Source of the DNA: Saccharothrix sp. NRRL B-16314
GTDB taxonomy: Bacteria > Actinomycetota > Actinomycetes > Mycobacteriales > Pseudonocardiaceae
Reading direction: 5' to 3'
Assembly: GCF_000716595.1 (NCBI RefSeq)
Contig: NZ_JNXC01000040.1
Span: 139,290 to 203,289 of the forward strand
Length of the DNA: 64,000 bases
The first letter of the stretch is position 1. Each line of letters opens with the position of its first letter. The notes beneath the pieces were generated by a model. That model was not told where the DNA came from and searched no databases. It saw only the letters and a list, made by a program, of their open reading frames with translations. Position numbers and translations under genes: made by a program. Positions 16,713 through 26,204 of the stretch are shown here, piece after piece.

Positions 16713-17852
16713 TCAGGTGGCGGCGATGTCCAACTTCCCGATCTTGTTCGTGGTCAGGAGGCCGAACCAGACGGCGCCGGGTTGGTGGACGTTGATGTCG
16801 CAGGGGTAGGAGGCCGACGACGGCGTGCTCCACATGCGGACCTCGTGGGTGACGGGGTCGAACCGGGCGATCTGGTTGCCCAGCCCGAACAGCGCCGGGA
16901 AGCTGACCGCGAAGTAGATGTTGCCGTCGCTCGCCTCGGCGATGGGGCCGGGCATCGGCAGCGGGTTGCCGATGCTGCCGACGCCCAGCCCGTCGAGGAT
17001 GCCGGTGAGCAGGCCGTCGACGCCCAGCAGCGGGTACTCGGTGATCTGCCCGCTGCCGGCGTCGATGCGGGCGATCTTCATGCCGAGGGCTTCGCCGACC
17101 CAGATGCTGCCGTCCGAGGCGGTGCGCACGCCGACCGGGAACGAGGCCGGTGTCGGCATCGTGTACTGGGTGAACTGGTGGGTGTCCACGTCGAGGGTGG
17201 CGACCTTGTTCAGCTGCGGCAGGTCGAACACCACGGTGCGACCGGGCCCCGGCTTGATGATGCCGAACAGCGCGCCGACCTGGCCGAGGATCTCACCCGG
17301 CACGGCGTACTTGCTCCAGTCACCGGTCGCCGGGTCGTACCGGCCGATGGAGTTCAGCCCGCCGAGCGTGAACCACAGGGCGTCGTCCGGTCCGCGGGCG
17401 AGGTCGTTGGCCAACCCGAGGCCGCTGTGCAGCGGGATGCCCAGCGGTCGGGTGGCGAAGGCGTTCGCCCACGGCAGCGGGAACTCGGTCATGCCGCCGT
17501 CGGCGGTGTCGACGCGGAGCAGGCTGTTGCCCGTCACCTGGGGCATCCACAGGTCGCCCGCCGGGTCCAGGTCCATGCCGCCGGGCACCGACAGCGGCAT
17601 CGGCGTGGAGAAGTTGGTGAACTGCCCGGAGGCCGGGTCGAACCGGGCGACCTGGCTGCTCAGGTACTGCTCGACCCACAGCGCCCCGCTGCGGTCGAAC
17701 TCCACCTCGCACACGCCCCCGACCGGCAGGGACGAGGGAACCGGGCCGTACTCCGTGATCGGCGTCGTCGCGCAGGCGGTGACCGGCGCGAGCACCGACG
17801 CGAGGAGCGCCCCGACGACCACCAGTGATCGTCTCTGCCGTTCTGGTCCCAT
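16713..17852 (-). CDS. Streptogramin-lyase-like (Vgb-type) beta-propeller lipoprotein
   Basis: The protein has 379 residues from the ATG at 17852, preceded by CGGAGCGG. The signal ends in a lipobox (VTAC, Cys27), so it is exported and lipid-anchored. The rest is a propeller of repeated blades with GDLWMPQ, DALWFTLGG, GSIWVGEAL and NKIGKLDI motifs alternating with RFDPAxGxFTxF stretches, as in virginiamycin B lyases and NHL-like proteins. True Vgb is cytosolic and about 300 residues, so antibiotic lyase activity is doubtful; an extracytoplasmic binding or lyase role is more likely. It converges on the MFS gene, 34 bases apart. Confidence 0.75.
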   Translation of the reverse strand: MGPERQRRSLVVVGALLASVLAPVTACATTPITEYGPVPSSLPVGGVCEVEFDRSGALWVEQYLSSQVARFDPASGQFTNFSTPMPLSVPGGMDLDPAGDLWMPQVTGNSLLRVDTADGGMTEFPLPWANAFATRPLGIPLHSGLGLANDLARGPDDALWFTLGGLNSIGRYDPATGDWSKYAVPGEILGQVGALFGIIKPGPGRTVVFDLPQLNKVATLDVDTHQFTQYTMPTPASFPVGVRTASDGSIWVGEALGMKIARIDAGSGQITEYPLLGVDGLLTGILDGLGVGSIGNPLPMPGPIAEASDGNIYFAVSFPALFGLGNQIARFDPVTHEVRMWSTPSSASYPCDINVHQPGAVWFGLLTTNKIGKLDIAAT

Positions 17853-18244
17853 GGTCCGCTCCGGGGATCGGCTGTCCGGTCGTGCCGGGTTTCCCGTCGA
17901 GTAAAGCGGTTCCGCCACCGGACCACCGGAACGGACACCTGAACGGGCTACCGGTACCGTCCATGCGCCCGACCGCGATCAATCATTGCGCGGTCGTCCG
18001 CGGTCGTCCGCGTTCGCCCGGACGCCCGGACGCACACGGCCATCCGGTCCAAATACTTCGCAGGGCGTAGCGGTGGGTCCGGGTGCAGCGATGTCGGCTT
18101 CGGGGGCGGGGTCGCTGTGCGTCGTGACCAGTCCTCGCCGATGTGCGAGGGGCGCTCGGGTCTGCTCGCCGGCGGCCCACCCGGCCCTCGGCCTGGTGCC
18201 GGTTCACCGGGCCGCAGCGGCCTGACGACGAAGGGGGACCAGCG
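17853..18244. other. 392-base divergent intergenic region
   Basis: This region lies between the Vgb-like lipoprotein gene and the RNase-toxin gene and must hold promoters for both. I see no confident gene, repeat or strong promoter. Codons between 18143 and 18244 are open in the toxin frame but lack a convincing start other than 18245. Confidence 0.5.
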
Positions 18245-19711
18245 ATGCCGCCGAAGAGGCGCAAGCAGCCGACGACGAAGCCCGACGAGGGCAAGCAGAA
18301 GAACACGTCCACCAACACCCCCAAGGCTCAGGGCAAGCCGGGGCCGGCCAAGAAGGCGCAGCCGAAGCAGGCGCAGCCGCCGACGCCCAAGGCCAGGATC
18401 ACCAGGATGAGGGAGGATGCCGAGGCCGTGCTGAACGCGGTGTTCGGCGAGAGCGTCGAGCGCGACGACGCGGACGTGATCACCAACGAGGTGGTCGACG
18501 AGGTCGTGTTCGACCGCGACGAGGTGCACCGGCTGGCCACGGTGCTCGACGACGAGGTCGTCGAGATCAAGGACAGCCTCAAGGACAACCTGATCAGGCT
18601 GGCGGAGCGGGAAGTCCGCGTGCAGCGGGCGGTGAAGGACCTCCAAGACGCGCTGGCGGCTTCGCGGCAGGTGGCGAACCAGCTCGTGCCCCTGGAGTCG
18701 CTGGCCGCGAAGGTCGGTGGCGGGATCACCCTGGACACCCACCCCCTGACCGGGATCGCCTGGTTGCGGCTGCAAAGCGCGATCGCCGAGCCGAAGCCGG
18801 TGCCGCCGGTCGGTGGCCACCACGTCACGGACCCCCGGCGGGTGAACATCGACGCGATCGTCGCCGAGATCACGGGCCGGCTCCGGGACATCTCCGCCAT
18901 CCTCGACGTCCTCAACGGGCGTCCCGGTGCCCTGCCGGTGGACGAGATCCCGAACGACCTCCTCGCGGCCGTCGACCGGGGAGATCCGGGCATCACGAAG
19001 TTCCTGCGCGCCTTGCGGAGCGGTCTGGAGCAGTTACCGGACGCCAACGCGCTCAAGACCCTCCTGAACGCCGCCGACCTGCCCGCCGAGGTGCCGCAGC
19101 TGATGTCGAGCGCCACGACCGCGGGCGCCGTGCTGCTCGACGTGCTCAACGCGTGCCGCGCGACGGCACCGCAGGGCCAGCCCGCCCCGCAGGGCCAAGC
19201 CGCTCTGCAGGGCAACACCGAACTGGCGGGCAAGCTGCTCAAGACGGTCGCCGATTCGGGGCAGGGCATCGACTTCTTCCTCACCGGAGCCGGTGGGCAG
19301 TCCCTGGTGAACCTCAGGTACGCGGCCGTGCACGGCGATCCGGTCTGGGGTGGGGCAACCGTGGCGCTGACCGACTTGCATTTCGGCCCCGTCGGCCAAC
19401 CGGTGCCCTTCGGGCAGATCCAAGTGCTCGCCGAGCCGCTGCCGCCGTTGGGCGAGCATTCGCTCCCACCACTGCCCGGTGGTCTCGTCCGCGATCGCTA
19501 CGTCGGAGGGATGCCGTTCGGCAACACCGGCGGCGCCATGATCCTCCCGTTCGTGGACAACACCACCCACGTGGTGATCCAGTACTCGGAGTACGACGTC
19601 CGGCCGTTCACCTTCACGTACGAGCGGGGTGGCGAGCGGGTGGTGGTCGGCTCCGACGGCAACACGTACTACACCGACGACCACTACCAGACCTTCAGGA
19701 GAATCACATGA
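18245..19711 (+). CDS. Putative polymorphic toxin with C-terminal barnase/RNase Sa-type ribonuclease domain
   Basis: The protein has 488 residues from the ATG at 18245 with GGGGA upstream. The last 70 or so residues match microbial guanyl-specific ribonucleases (RNase Sa/barnase): Glu449 in SEYDV, Arg465 in GGERVVVG and His480 in TDDHYQTF. These are spaced 16 and 15 residues apart, close to Glu54, Arg69 and His85 of RNase Sa. The rest is not recognised: residues 1-55 are Lys/Pro/Gln-rich and disordered, then helical segments (DDEVVEIKDSLKDNLIRLAEREVRVQRAV) of coiled-coil character. No signal peptide is seen. The next gene encodes barstar, overlapping by 4 bases. Probably a contact- or secretion-delivered RNA-cleaving toxin. 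Confidence 0.85.
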   Translation: MPPKRRKQPTTKPDEGKQKNTSTNTPKAQGKPGPAKKAQPKQAQPPTPKARITRMREDAEAVLNAVFGESVERDDADVITNEVVDEVVFDRDEVHRLATVLDDEVVEIKDSLKDNLIRLAEREVRVQRAVKDLQDALAASRQVANQLVPLESLAAKVGGGITLDTHPLTGIAWLRLQSAIAEPKPVPPVGGHHVTDPRRVNIDAIVAEITGRLRDISAILDVLNGRPGALPVDEIPNDLLAAVDRGDPGITKFLRALRSGLEQLPDANALKTLLNAADLPAEVPQLMSSATTAGAVLLDVLNACRATAPQGQPAPQGQAALQGNTELAGKLLKTVADSGQGIDFFLTGAGGQSLVNLRYAAVHGDPVWGGATVALTDLHFGPVGQPVPFGQIQVLAEPLPPLGEHSLPPLPGGLVRDRYVGGMPFGNTGGAMILPFVDNTTHVVIQYSEYDVRPFTFTYERGGERVVVGSDGNTYYTDDHYQTFRRIT

Positions 19712-20184
19712 GCGGGCTCGCCGATCTCCTCCGCCCCGGACCGCCGAGCTTCCACCTGACCGACGCGAGCCACGCCGTCCTCGGCAGGACCACCGCCGAG
19801 CTGACCATCGAGCGGCGGACGGCGGCGGTGCGCCGGATTCGGGGCTCCCGGTGCCGGACCGCGAAGGGGATGTTCGACGAGCTGGCGGCAGCGCTGCAGT
19901 TCCCCGCGCACTTCGGCGGCAACTGGAACGCGCTGCGCGACGTGCTGTCGGACCTGAGCTGGGTGCCGGCCGAGGCCTATCTGCTCGTGATCGAGGATGC
20001 CGACGAAATGCTCGCCGAGGAGGCGGACGAGGTCCTGGCGACGGGCCTCGGCGTGCTGGCCACGTCGGCGGCGTCGGCGGCACCCGTGCCGTTCCAGTTC
20101 GTCGTGCAGGCCCCGTCCACCGGTCGGGTCGCCCGGACCCTGACCGCCAACGGCACCGCGTTCACCACCGCCTTCAGCGCGTAG
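19708..20184 (+). CDS. Barstar-family RNase inhibitor (immunity protein)
   Basis: The protein has 158 residues. Its ATG overlaps the toxin stop (ATGA), with AGGAG upstream, so the pair is translationally coupled. The barstar core is clear: RGSRCRTAKGMFDELAAALQ, then FPAHFGGNWNALRDVLSDLSWVP, in which the Asp/Trp-rich helix normally plugs the RNase active site. It should bind and block the RNase domain of the preceding gene in the cytoplasm, protecting the producer. A stem-loop follows at 20215-20239. Confidence 0.93.
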   Translation: MSGLADLLRPGPPSFHLTDASHAVLGRTTAELTIERRTAAVRRIRGSRCRTAKGMFDELAAALQFPAHFGGNWNALRDVLSDLSWVPAEAYLLVIEDADEMLAEEADEVLATGLGVLATSAASAAPVPFQFVVQAPSTGRVARTLTANGTAFTTAFSA

Positions 20185-20861
20185 TCGACCGGGCGACGTC
20201 CGCCACGGGCCAGCGCCGCCGTCGTTCACCGACGGCGGCACGTTGATCGGGTTGCCACCACCGCAGCCCGCGGCCGTGACCTCCGCCCACGTGGTCCCGG
20301 ATTCACCCACCCGAACCGGTGTCCTTTCTTGTGATCGTGCCCGGTCGGGGTGATCGTGGCTGTGTCAGATCCGTGCGAACCGCGGATCGTCGACGGCGAT
20401 CGGAGGGCTCGGGTCATGACAACTCGGCCGACGTCCCCGGTCGCCACCAGGGCCGACGCGGGATCGGTGATCCGCGGCAGTGGGGGCACCGCATCGGCAG
20501 TCCACGAGGAGTCGCACGTTGCCGCCGGGGTTGTCGATAACCGCCGTGAGGGAATGTCCGTGCAGGCCACGGGCCTTCTGAACCGATTTCGGCCGTTATT
20601 CCTGATCATTCCGGCCAATAGTGCGAATTCACCCGGTCGGATGTGTCTCCGGTTGCCGTTTTTCCGCTTCAATGGCACAGCGCCGCTGTATCGGTGACCT
20701 GATCGATCATCATCGGATTCGGGGGAAGTCCTTCCTGCGTTCACGTCCTGGCATGCGCCGGCTGAATCGACGTGTCGTGCCCGTTTCGATCAGTCGCGCC
20801 GTGCCCGGTTTTGTGCTGCACGCGATTTGCGTACCGATCCGGTGCGGGATTCGGGGGAGTG
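20185..20861. other. 677-base intergenic region upstream of the first Rhs gene
   Basis: The first 55 bases hold a terminator-like hairpin. The last 300 bases (about 20560-20860) are visibly less GC-rich (stretches such as TTTCGGCCGTTATTCCTGATCATTCC), as expected for promoter DNA of the Rhs gene. Short open frames here (for example 20350-20697) have no recognisable content and I do not call them. Confidence 0.5.
20215..20239 (+). terminator. Hairpin terminator after barstar gene
   Basis: A perfect 10-bp stem (GCCGCCGTCG at 20215-20224, complement at 20230-20239) has a 5-base loop, 31 bases after the barstar stop. Confidence 0.65.
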
Positions 20862-23800
20862 ATGGCGGAACGAAGCGTTGTCCGGAGGGGCCGGATCCGT
20901 TGGCTGGCATCGGTCTGCGTGGCCCTGGTGGCGGCGAGCCTGCTGCAACCGGTGACGTGGGCGCGCGCGGTCGCGGCCGACGTGCCGGGGGTGACTGCGG
21001 GGGCGGGGCCGGTGGACAGGGCGGCGCCCGCGTCCGCGCGCCCCGATGAGGCGGTTCCGCCGGACAAGTGGCCGCCGGTCGTGCCCGTGGGCGTCAAGGC
21101 GGGTGGCGGGTCGGAGCGGCTCTCGTCCCAGGACTGGGAGCGGGTGCGCAAGCCGGGACAAGCGGCGGCCGAGACGGAGGCCGCGGCGGAGGAGGTCTTC
21201 GCCGGAGTCCTGACGCGGTCCGGTTTCGCGCTGGGCGACACCTCGCTGGTGGCCTACTTCGACGTGCGGGAAGGCGGCCGGGCCTGGTCGTCCTGGCGTG
21301 CGCGGGTTTACGAGACGTCGACGGGGACCGAGCAGGTCTCGACGGTGCTGCCGCGCTCGGAGTTGCAGACCCCGTGTGGTGCCGTGCGGCAGTTCTGCCG
21401 CACGTTCGGCGCAGCCGAGGGCTGGGCTCTCGACGCGGGCAAGGAGTACTTCGTCACGCTGGCGGCCATCCTGGACGAGGGCGGAGAGGTCGTGTCCGCG
21501 CCGGGGCCGAACACGCGTCCGCGCACGACGGTCGTGCCGCCGGAGATCCCGGTCGAGCAGACGTCCGGCTGCGGCTGCGGGTCGGCGTTGAGCACGACCG
21601 CCGCGCGGCAGGCGTTCCGCGGCGACGGCGTGAACACGGCGACCGGCGCGTTCACCCGCATCGAGCCGGACCTGGCGATGGCCTCGTTCGGCGTCCCGTT
21701 CTCCTCCACCCGGGTCTACTCCTCCACGCTGACCCAGACCGGGTTGTTCGGTCCGGGGTGGGCGTGGTCCTACGGGATGCGCGTGACGCAGACCGGCGAC
21801 GGCGCGATCGTGCTGGCGGACGACGGCGCGAGCGTGCTGTACCGGCTGGTCGACGGCGCCTACAAGCGTCCGCCGGGTGTGCGCTCGACGTTGCGGAAGA
21901 CCGACGCGGGCTGGGAACTGGTCACGGTGAACCAGCTGGTCTACGGCTTCGACGCCGAGGGCCGCCTGGTGTCCGTCCGCTCGCCGCGCGGCGTGGGTGT
22001 GTCGCTCGCGTACGGGGAGCGGGAGATCACGGTCACCGACCCGTCCGGTCGGGTGGCGCGTGCCCGGGTCGAAGGCGGGCTGATCCGTTCGATCACGCTG
22101 CCCGACCACCGCAAGGTGCACTACGACTACGACGAAGCCGGACGGCTCGCGGTCTACAAGGACCCCCGTGGCGGCCAGTGGCGCTACGCCTACTCGGCCG
22201 AGGGTCGGCTGACCGAGGTGCAGGACCCGCAACCGCACCGCACCACGTTGGTCCGCAACGAGTACGACGCGGCCGGCCGCATGTCGCGGCAGCTCGACGC
22301 GATGGGCAACGCCACCGCGTTCGCCTGGAACGCGGCCGGGCAGGAGGCGACCACGACCGACGCGGACGGCGTCGTGACCCGCGACGGGTACCGCGGCAAC
22401 GTGCTGCTCTACAGCAGGCGCGGTGCCGGCGACACCGACAACCACCGCTACGACGGCTCGCTCAACCGCAACCTGCTGGTCAACGGCAACCACAACCAGC
22501 ACGAGTCGCAGCACGACGTGAACGGCAACCCGACCCGGGGCGTCGCTCCGCAGGGGTTCGACGAGAAGACCAAGTACGACGAGCGGAACAACCCGATCGA
22601 GTTCACCGACGCCAGGGGCAACGTCTGGAAGAACACCTACAACGAGTTCGACGAGCTCGTCCGCAGCACCGACGCCGAGAACCACTCGATCAGCCACACC
22701 TACGACGAGCGCGGCCTGCGCACCACGACGACCGACCAGCGCGGCAAGGTCACCCGGTACGAGTACATCCCGGCCGGCCAGGCCAACTCCGGGCTGCCCT
22801 CGGCCGTCGTCTCGCCCGAAGGGCGGCGCACGGAGGTCGAGTACGACGCCACCGGCCGCCGGATCGCCTCGACCGACCCGCGCGGGACGGTGGCGGGAGC
22901 CGACCGCCGGGCGTTCACCACCCACTTCCGCTTCGACGCGCAGGACCGCGTGGTCGAGGTGTCCGAGCCGGGCAAGCGGCACCCGTGGCGAACGCACTAC
23001 GACGAGGTCGGCCGGACCAGCAGCACCGTGAACCCCGAGCAGGTGAAGGTCGAGTACCACTACCTCGACAACGGGCGGCTGGAGAAGGTCACCGATCCGC
23101 GCAAGACCAAGTCGATCACCTACACCAACGCTGGCCGCCGGGCGTCGGTCCGGATCGAGATGGGCCACCACGAGGCCGACATCATCACCTCGTACCGCTA
23201 CAACGCCAAGGGCCTGCTGCACCAGACGATCTCGCCGCGCGGCAACGTGCCGGGCGCGGTCGAAGCGGACTTCACCACCACCTACCGCTACGACGCCAAC
23301 GACAACCTCGTGCGCATCTCGCGCCCGTACCCGGGCGGCAAGGTCGTCCACAAGGACATCAAGGTCGACGAGCTGGACCGCACCACGTCCACGGTGGACG
23401 AGTTCAACAAGCCCTCGACGTTCCAGCGGGACAACGGCGGCCACGTCACCGCGACCACCGACACCCTCGGCCGCAACCTGTCCATGGGGTACGACCGGAA
23501 CGGCAGGCAGACGTCGAAGACCGACGCCGGCCGCAACACCACGAAGTCGACCTACGACGAGGCGGGCAACAAGATCCGCCAGGAGAACGCCACCGGCGGC
23601 GTCACCACGTGGGCCTACAGCGACGACGGCCTGCTGCTCAGCACCACCGAACCGCGCGGCAACGTCGCGGGCGCCGACCGGGAGCGGTTCACCACCCACT
23701 TCGAGTACGACCTCGCGGGCAACCGCACCAAGGTGATCGACCCCCTCGACCACACCACCGTCTCCACCTACGACGCCAACAACCGGCTCACCTCGGTCAC

Positions 23801-26204
23801 CGACGCCAACAACCACACCACGAACTACCTGTACCGGGAGGACAACCAGATCCAGAGCGTCCACGCGCCGGACGCCAAGTTCGCCCCGCACACGCCGGGC
23901 CTCGAGTCCACCATCTACCGCTACTACGCGGACGGGATGCTCGAGGCGATCCGCGACCCGAACAACCACGTGCGGCGCATCGAGTACGACCGGGCCGGGC
24001 GACCCACCACGACCACCGACCCGAACGGCCGCCAGGTCGAGGCGACCTACGACGTGGAGAACAACCTCGTCTCCGCCATCACCAAGGGCGGGCACGAACG
24101 GCTCAGCGACGCCGAACGGGCCAAGCGGACCATCGTCGACACCTACGACATCGTCGGCCGCCGGGTCAGCCGCGCCCTCGGCGACAGCGGACCGAAGTAC
24201 ACGTGGGCCTACGACGCCAAGGACCGCATCACCGCCTACGGCGACCCGCTCGGCGTGCGGAAGGTCTCCTACGACGACGAGGACCAGATCACCCGCGTCA
24301 CCCGTGAGGAGGCGGGCGGGCGGACCGAGACGTTCGACTACGACTACGACCAGCGCGGCAACATCACCACCCGCGCGTACCCCGACGGGACCCGCGTCAC
24401 CGGGGGCTACGACGCCGACAGCAGGATGTCCGAGCTGACCGTGAGCGGTGGCAGCGCGGGGGCCGCCGCGGCCACGTGGCGGTTCGGCTACGACGTCGCC
24501 GGCCGCCGCACCAGCACCACCCTGCCCGTCGCCACCGGCGTGGTCGAACGCCGCACCTACGACGACGCGGGCCGCCTCACCGCCATCGGCACCGACCGCA
24601 CGCCCGGTACCGGCCCGCGGGTGGACGTCCAGGACCCGATCTCGGCCTTCAAGCTCGACCTCGACCCCGTGGGCAACCCGATCAAGGTCACCACGACCCG
24701 CGGTGGCGTGTCCGAGGCCGTCGCCTACGCCTACGACCCGGCCGACCGCGTCACCTCCGCCTGCTACGCCGCGGCCGACTGCGGGGTCGACGCCCCGGCC
24801 GCCGGGCGCATCGACTACAGCTACGACCTGGTCGGCAACCGCCTCACCCAGAAGCGCACGGGCAACGCCGGCAGCGACACGACGTTCTACAAGTACGACG
24901 CCGCCGACCAGCTCATCAAGCGCATCGTCACCCCGCACCGCGCCGGCAGCGCGCCGGACGGCGAGGCGAGCGGGTGGCCCGGCACGGTCACCGAGTACGG
25001 CTACGACATCAACGGCAACCAGACCAGGGCCGGCCGCGACACCTTCACCTACAACCTCGACAACACCCTGGCCACCGCCACCACCGGTGGCCGCACCACC
25101 GCGTTCTCCTACGACGCCACCGGCCTGCGCCTGGCCGCCACCTCCGGCAAGGAGCAAGCCGCCACCACCCAGCGCTGGACCTGGGACGTCAACGGCACCC
25201 TGCCCCAGATCGTCCTCGACACCACGACCAACGCCACGGGCGCCACCACCGAACGCCGTGGCTTCACCTACGGTCCCGACGACGAACCGATGGCGCTGCT
25301 CGACCCCGCCACCGGCGCCCACCCGTACACGCACGACTGGCTGGGCGGCACGGCCAACATGCTCAGCCCGTCCGGCGTCCCGGAAGCGGGCTACGACTAC
25401 GACCCGTTCGGCAACCCGCGCGAGGGCGACACCCTCAAGCCGCAGGAACCGGCAGGTCCGGCCAACCCGCTGCGGTACACCGGCGCCTACCAGGACCCGA
25501 CTTCGGGTGAGGGCAACTACTACCTCCGTGCCCGCAACTACAACCCCGACACCGGGCGCTTCACCAGCACCGACCCCATGCCCCAACCGGGGCCCGCCAT
25601 CTCCTCCTACGCCTACGCCGAGAACAACCCGCTGTCCTACACCGATCCCACCGGCGCGGTGGTCGACGCGGGTGGTGGCGGCGGCTCGTCGTCCGAGACA
25701 GGCGCCACCGAGCCGGCCGGCCCCAGCCCGGAGGACGTCGCCAAGGCGCAGCAGATCCAGAGCAAGAGCCTTCTCGACGTCATCCTGGAGGCGGGCGGCC
25801 AGATCCTCATGGAGTTCCTGGGGATCAACGACATCGTCAACTGCCTCAAGGGCGACATCGGCGCCTGCGTCTCCGTGGTCATCGGCGCCCTGCGGCCAAG
25901 AAGGCCGCGGCGAAGGCGGCGGAACGCGCCAAGCAACTCGCCGCGAAGGCCAAAGCGGCTACGAAGAAGAAGCCTGACCGGGGTTGCAAGAAGCACAGCT
26001 TCGTCGCCGGCACCCGAGTGCTGCTCGCGGGTGGCGAGACCAAGCCGATCGAGCGGGTCGTGCCGGGCGACGCCGTGGCGACGACCGATCCGGCGACCGG
26101 GCGTACCGGGGCTCAGCAGGTCGTCCGCACGATTCGCACCGACGACGACGAGAACTACGTCGATCTGGTTGTGCGGGACGCGAACGGCGCACCGAGCACC
26201 GTGA
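20862..26204 (+). CDS. Secreted RHS-repeat (Rhs/YD) polymorphic toxin, main body; reading frame broken near its 3' end
   Basis: The start is the ATG at 20862 with GGGGGAG upstream and a Sec signal (MAERSVVRRGRIRWL..., cleavage near AVAA). A DUF6531-like region lies at about residues 255-340 (GDGVNTATGAFTRIEPDL). Dozens of YD/RHS repeats (YDxxGRxxxxT) run from about 400 to 1490. The RHS core follows at about 1535-1600 (YYLRARNYNPDTGRFTSTDP, YAYAENNPLSYTDPTG). The natural frame ends after VSVVIGAL near base 25893. Beyond it this frame reads an Arg-rich nonsense tail to 26204, while a Lys/Ala linker, Hint domain and toxin continue in the -1 frame (25895-26806). One missing base (CTGCGGCC for CTGCCGGCC?) would restore a protein of about 1981 residues. 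Confidence 0.88.
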   Translation: MAERSVVRRGRIRWLASVCVALVAASLLQPVTWARAVAADVPGVTAGAGPVDRAAPASARPDEAVPPDKWPPVVPVGVKAGGGSERLSSQDWERVRKPGQAAAETEAAAEEVFAGVLTRSGFALGDTSLVAYFDVREGGRAWSSWRARVYETSTGTEQVSTVLPRSELQTPCGAVRQFCRTFGAAEGWALDAGKEYFVTLAAILDEGGEVVSAPGPNTRPRTTVVPPEIPVEQTSGCGCGSALSTTAARQAFRGDGVNTATGAFTRIEPDLAMASFGVPFSSTRVYSSTLTQTGLFGPGWAWSYGMRVTQTGDGAIVLADDGASVLYRLVDGAYKRPPGVRSTLRKTDAGWELVTVNQLVYGFDAEGRLVSVRSPRGVGVSLAYGEREITVTDPSGRVARARVEGGLIRSITLPDHRKVHYDYDEAGRLAVYKDPRGGQWRYAYSAEGRLTEVQDPQPHRTTLVRNEYDAAGRMSRQLDAMGNATAFAWNAAGQEATTTDADGVVTRDGYRGNVLLYSRRGAGDTDNHRYDGSLNRNLLVNGNHNQHESQHDVNGNPTRGVAPQGFDEKTKYDERNNPIEFTDARGNVWKNTYNEFDELVRSTDAENHSISHTYDERGLRTTTTDQRGKVTRYEYIPAGQANSGLPSAVVSPEGRRTEVEYDATGRRIASTDPRGTVAGADRRAFTTHFRFDAQDRVVEVSEPGKRHPWRTHYDEVGRTSSTVNPEQVKVEYHYLDNGRLEKVTDPRKTKSITYTNAGRRASVRIEMGHHEADIITSYRYNAKGLLHQTISPRGNVPGAVEADFTTTYRYDANDNLVRISRPYPGGKVVHKDIKVDELDRTTSTVDEFNKPSTFQRDNGGHVTATTDTLGRNLSMGYDRNGRQTSKTDAGRNTTKSTYDEAGNKIRQENATGGVTTWAYSDDGLLLSTTEPRGNVAGADRERFTTHFEYDLAGNRTKVIDPLDHTTVSTYDANNRLTSVTDANNHTTNYLYREDNQIQSVHAPDAKFAPHTPGLESTIYRYYADGMLEAIRDPNNHVRRIEYDRAGRPTTTTDPNGRQVEATYDVENNLVSAITKGGHERLSDAERAKRTIVDTYDIVGRRVSRALGDSGPKYTWAYDAKDRITAYGDPLGVRKVSYDDEDQITRVTREEAGGRTETFDYDYDQRGNITTRAYPDGTRVTGGYDADSRMSELTVSGGSAGAAAATWRFGYDVAGRRTSTTLPVATGVVERRTYDDAGRLTAIGTDRTPGTGPRVDVQDPISAFKLDLDPVGNPIKVTTTRGGVSEAVAYAYDPADRVTSACYAAADCGVDAPAAGRIDYSYDLVGNRLTQKRTGNAGSDTTFYKYDAADQLIKRIVTPHRAGSAPDGEASGWPGTVTEYGYDINGNQTRAGRDTFTYNLDNTLATATTGGRTTAFSYDATGLRLAATSGKEQAATTQRWTWDVNGTLPQIVLDTTTNATGATTERRGFTYGPDDEPMALLDPATGAHPYTHDWLGGTANMLSPSGVPEAGYDYDPFGNPREGDTLKPQEPAGPANPLRYTGAYQDPTSGEGNYYLRARNYNPDTGRFTSTDPMPQPGPAISSYAYAENNPLSYTDPTGAVVDAGGGGGSSSETGATEPAGPSPEDVAKAQQIQSKSLLDVILEAGGQILMEFLGINDIVNCLKGDIGACVSVVIGALRPRRPRRRRRNAPSNSPRRPKRLRRRSLTGVARSTASSPAPECCSRVARPSRSSGSCRATPWRRPIRRPGVPGLSRSSARFAPTTTRTTSIWLCGTRTAHRAP

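Noticed and set aside
20350..20697. Small open frame (115 codons) upstream of the Rhs gene
   Set aside because: No domain, no convincing RBS, and it ends in the less GC-rich promoter-like region; I treat it as leader DNA.
20772..20861. Upstream in-frame start for the first Rhs gene
   Set aside because: The ATG at 20862 has a perfect-spaced GGGGGAG RBS and begins a textbook signal peptide; the extension (Cys-rich, non-conserved in style) would bury it.
20790..25586. A 1598-codon minus-strand open frame antisense to the first Rhs gene
   Set aside because: Same reason: low-complexity translation with no RBS or domains, and a real Rhs protein on the other strand.
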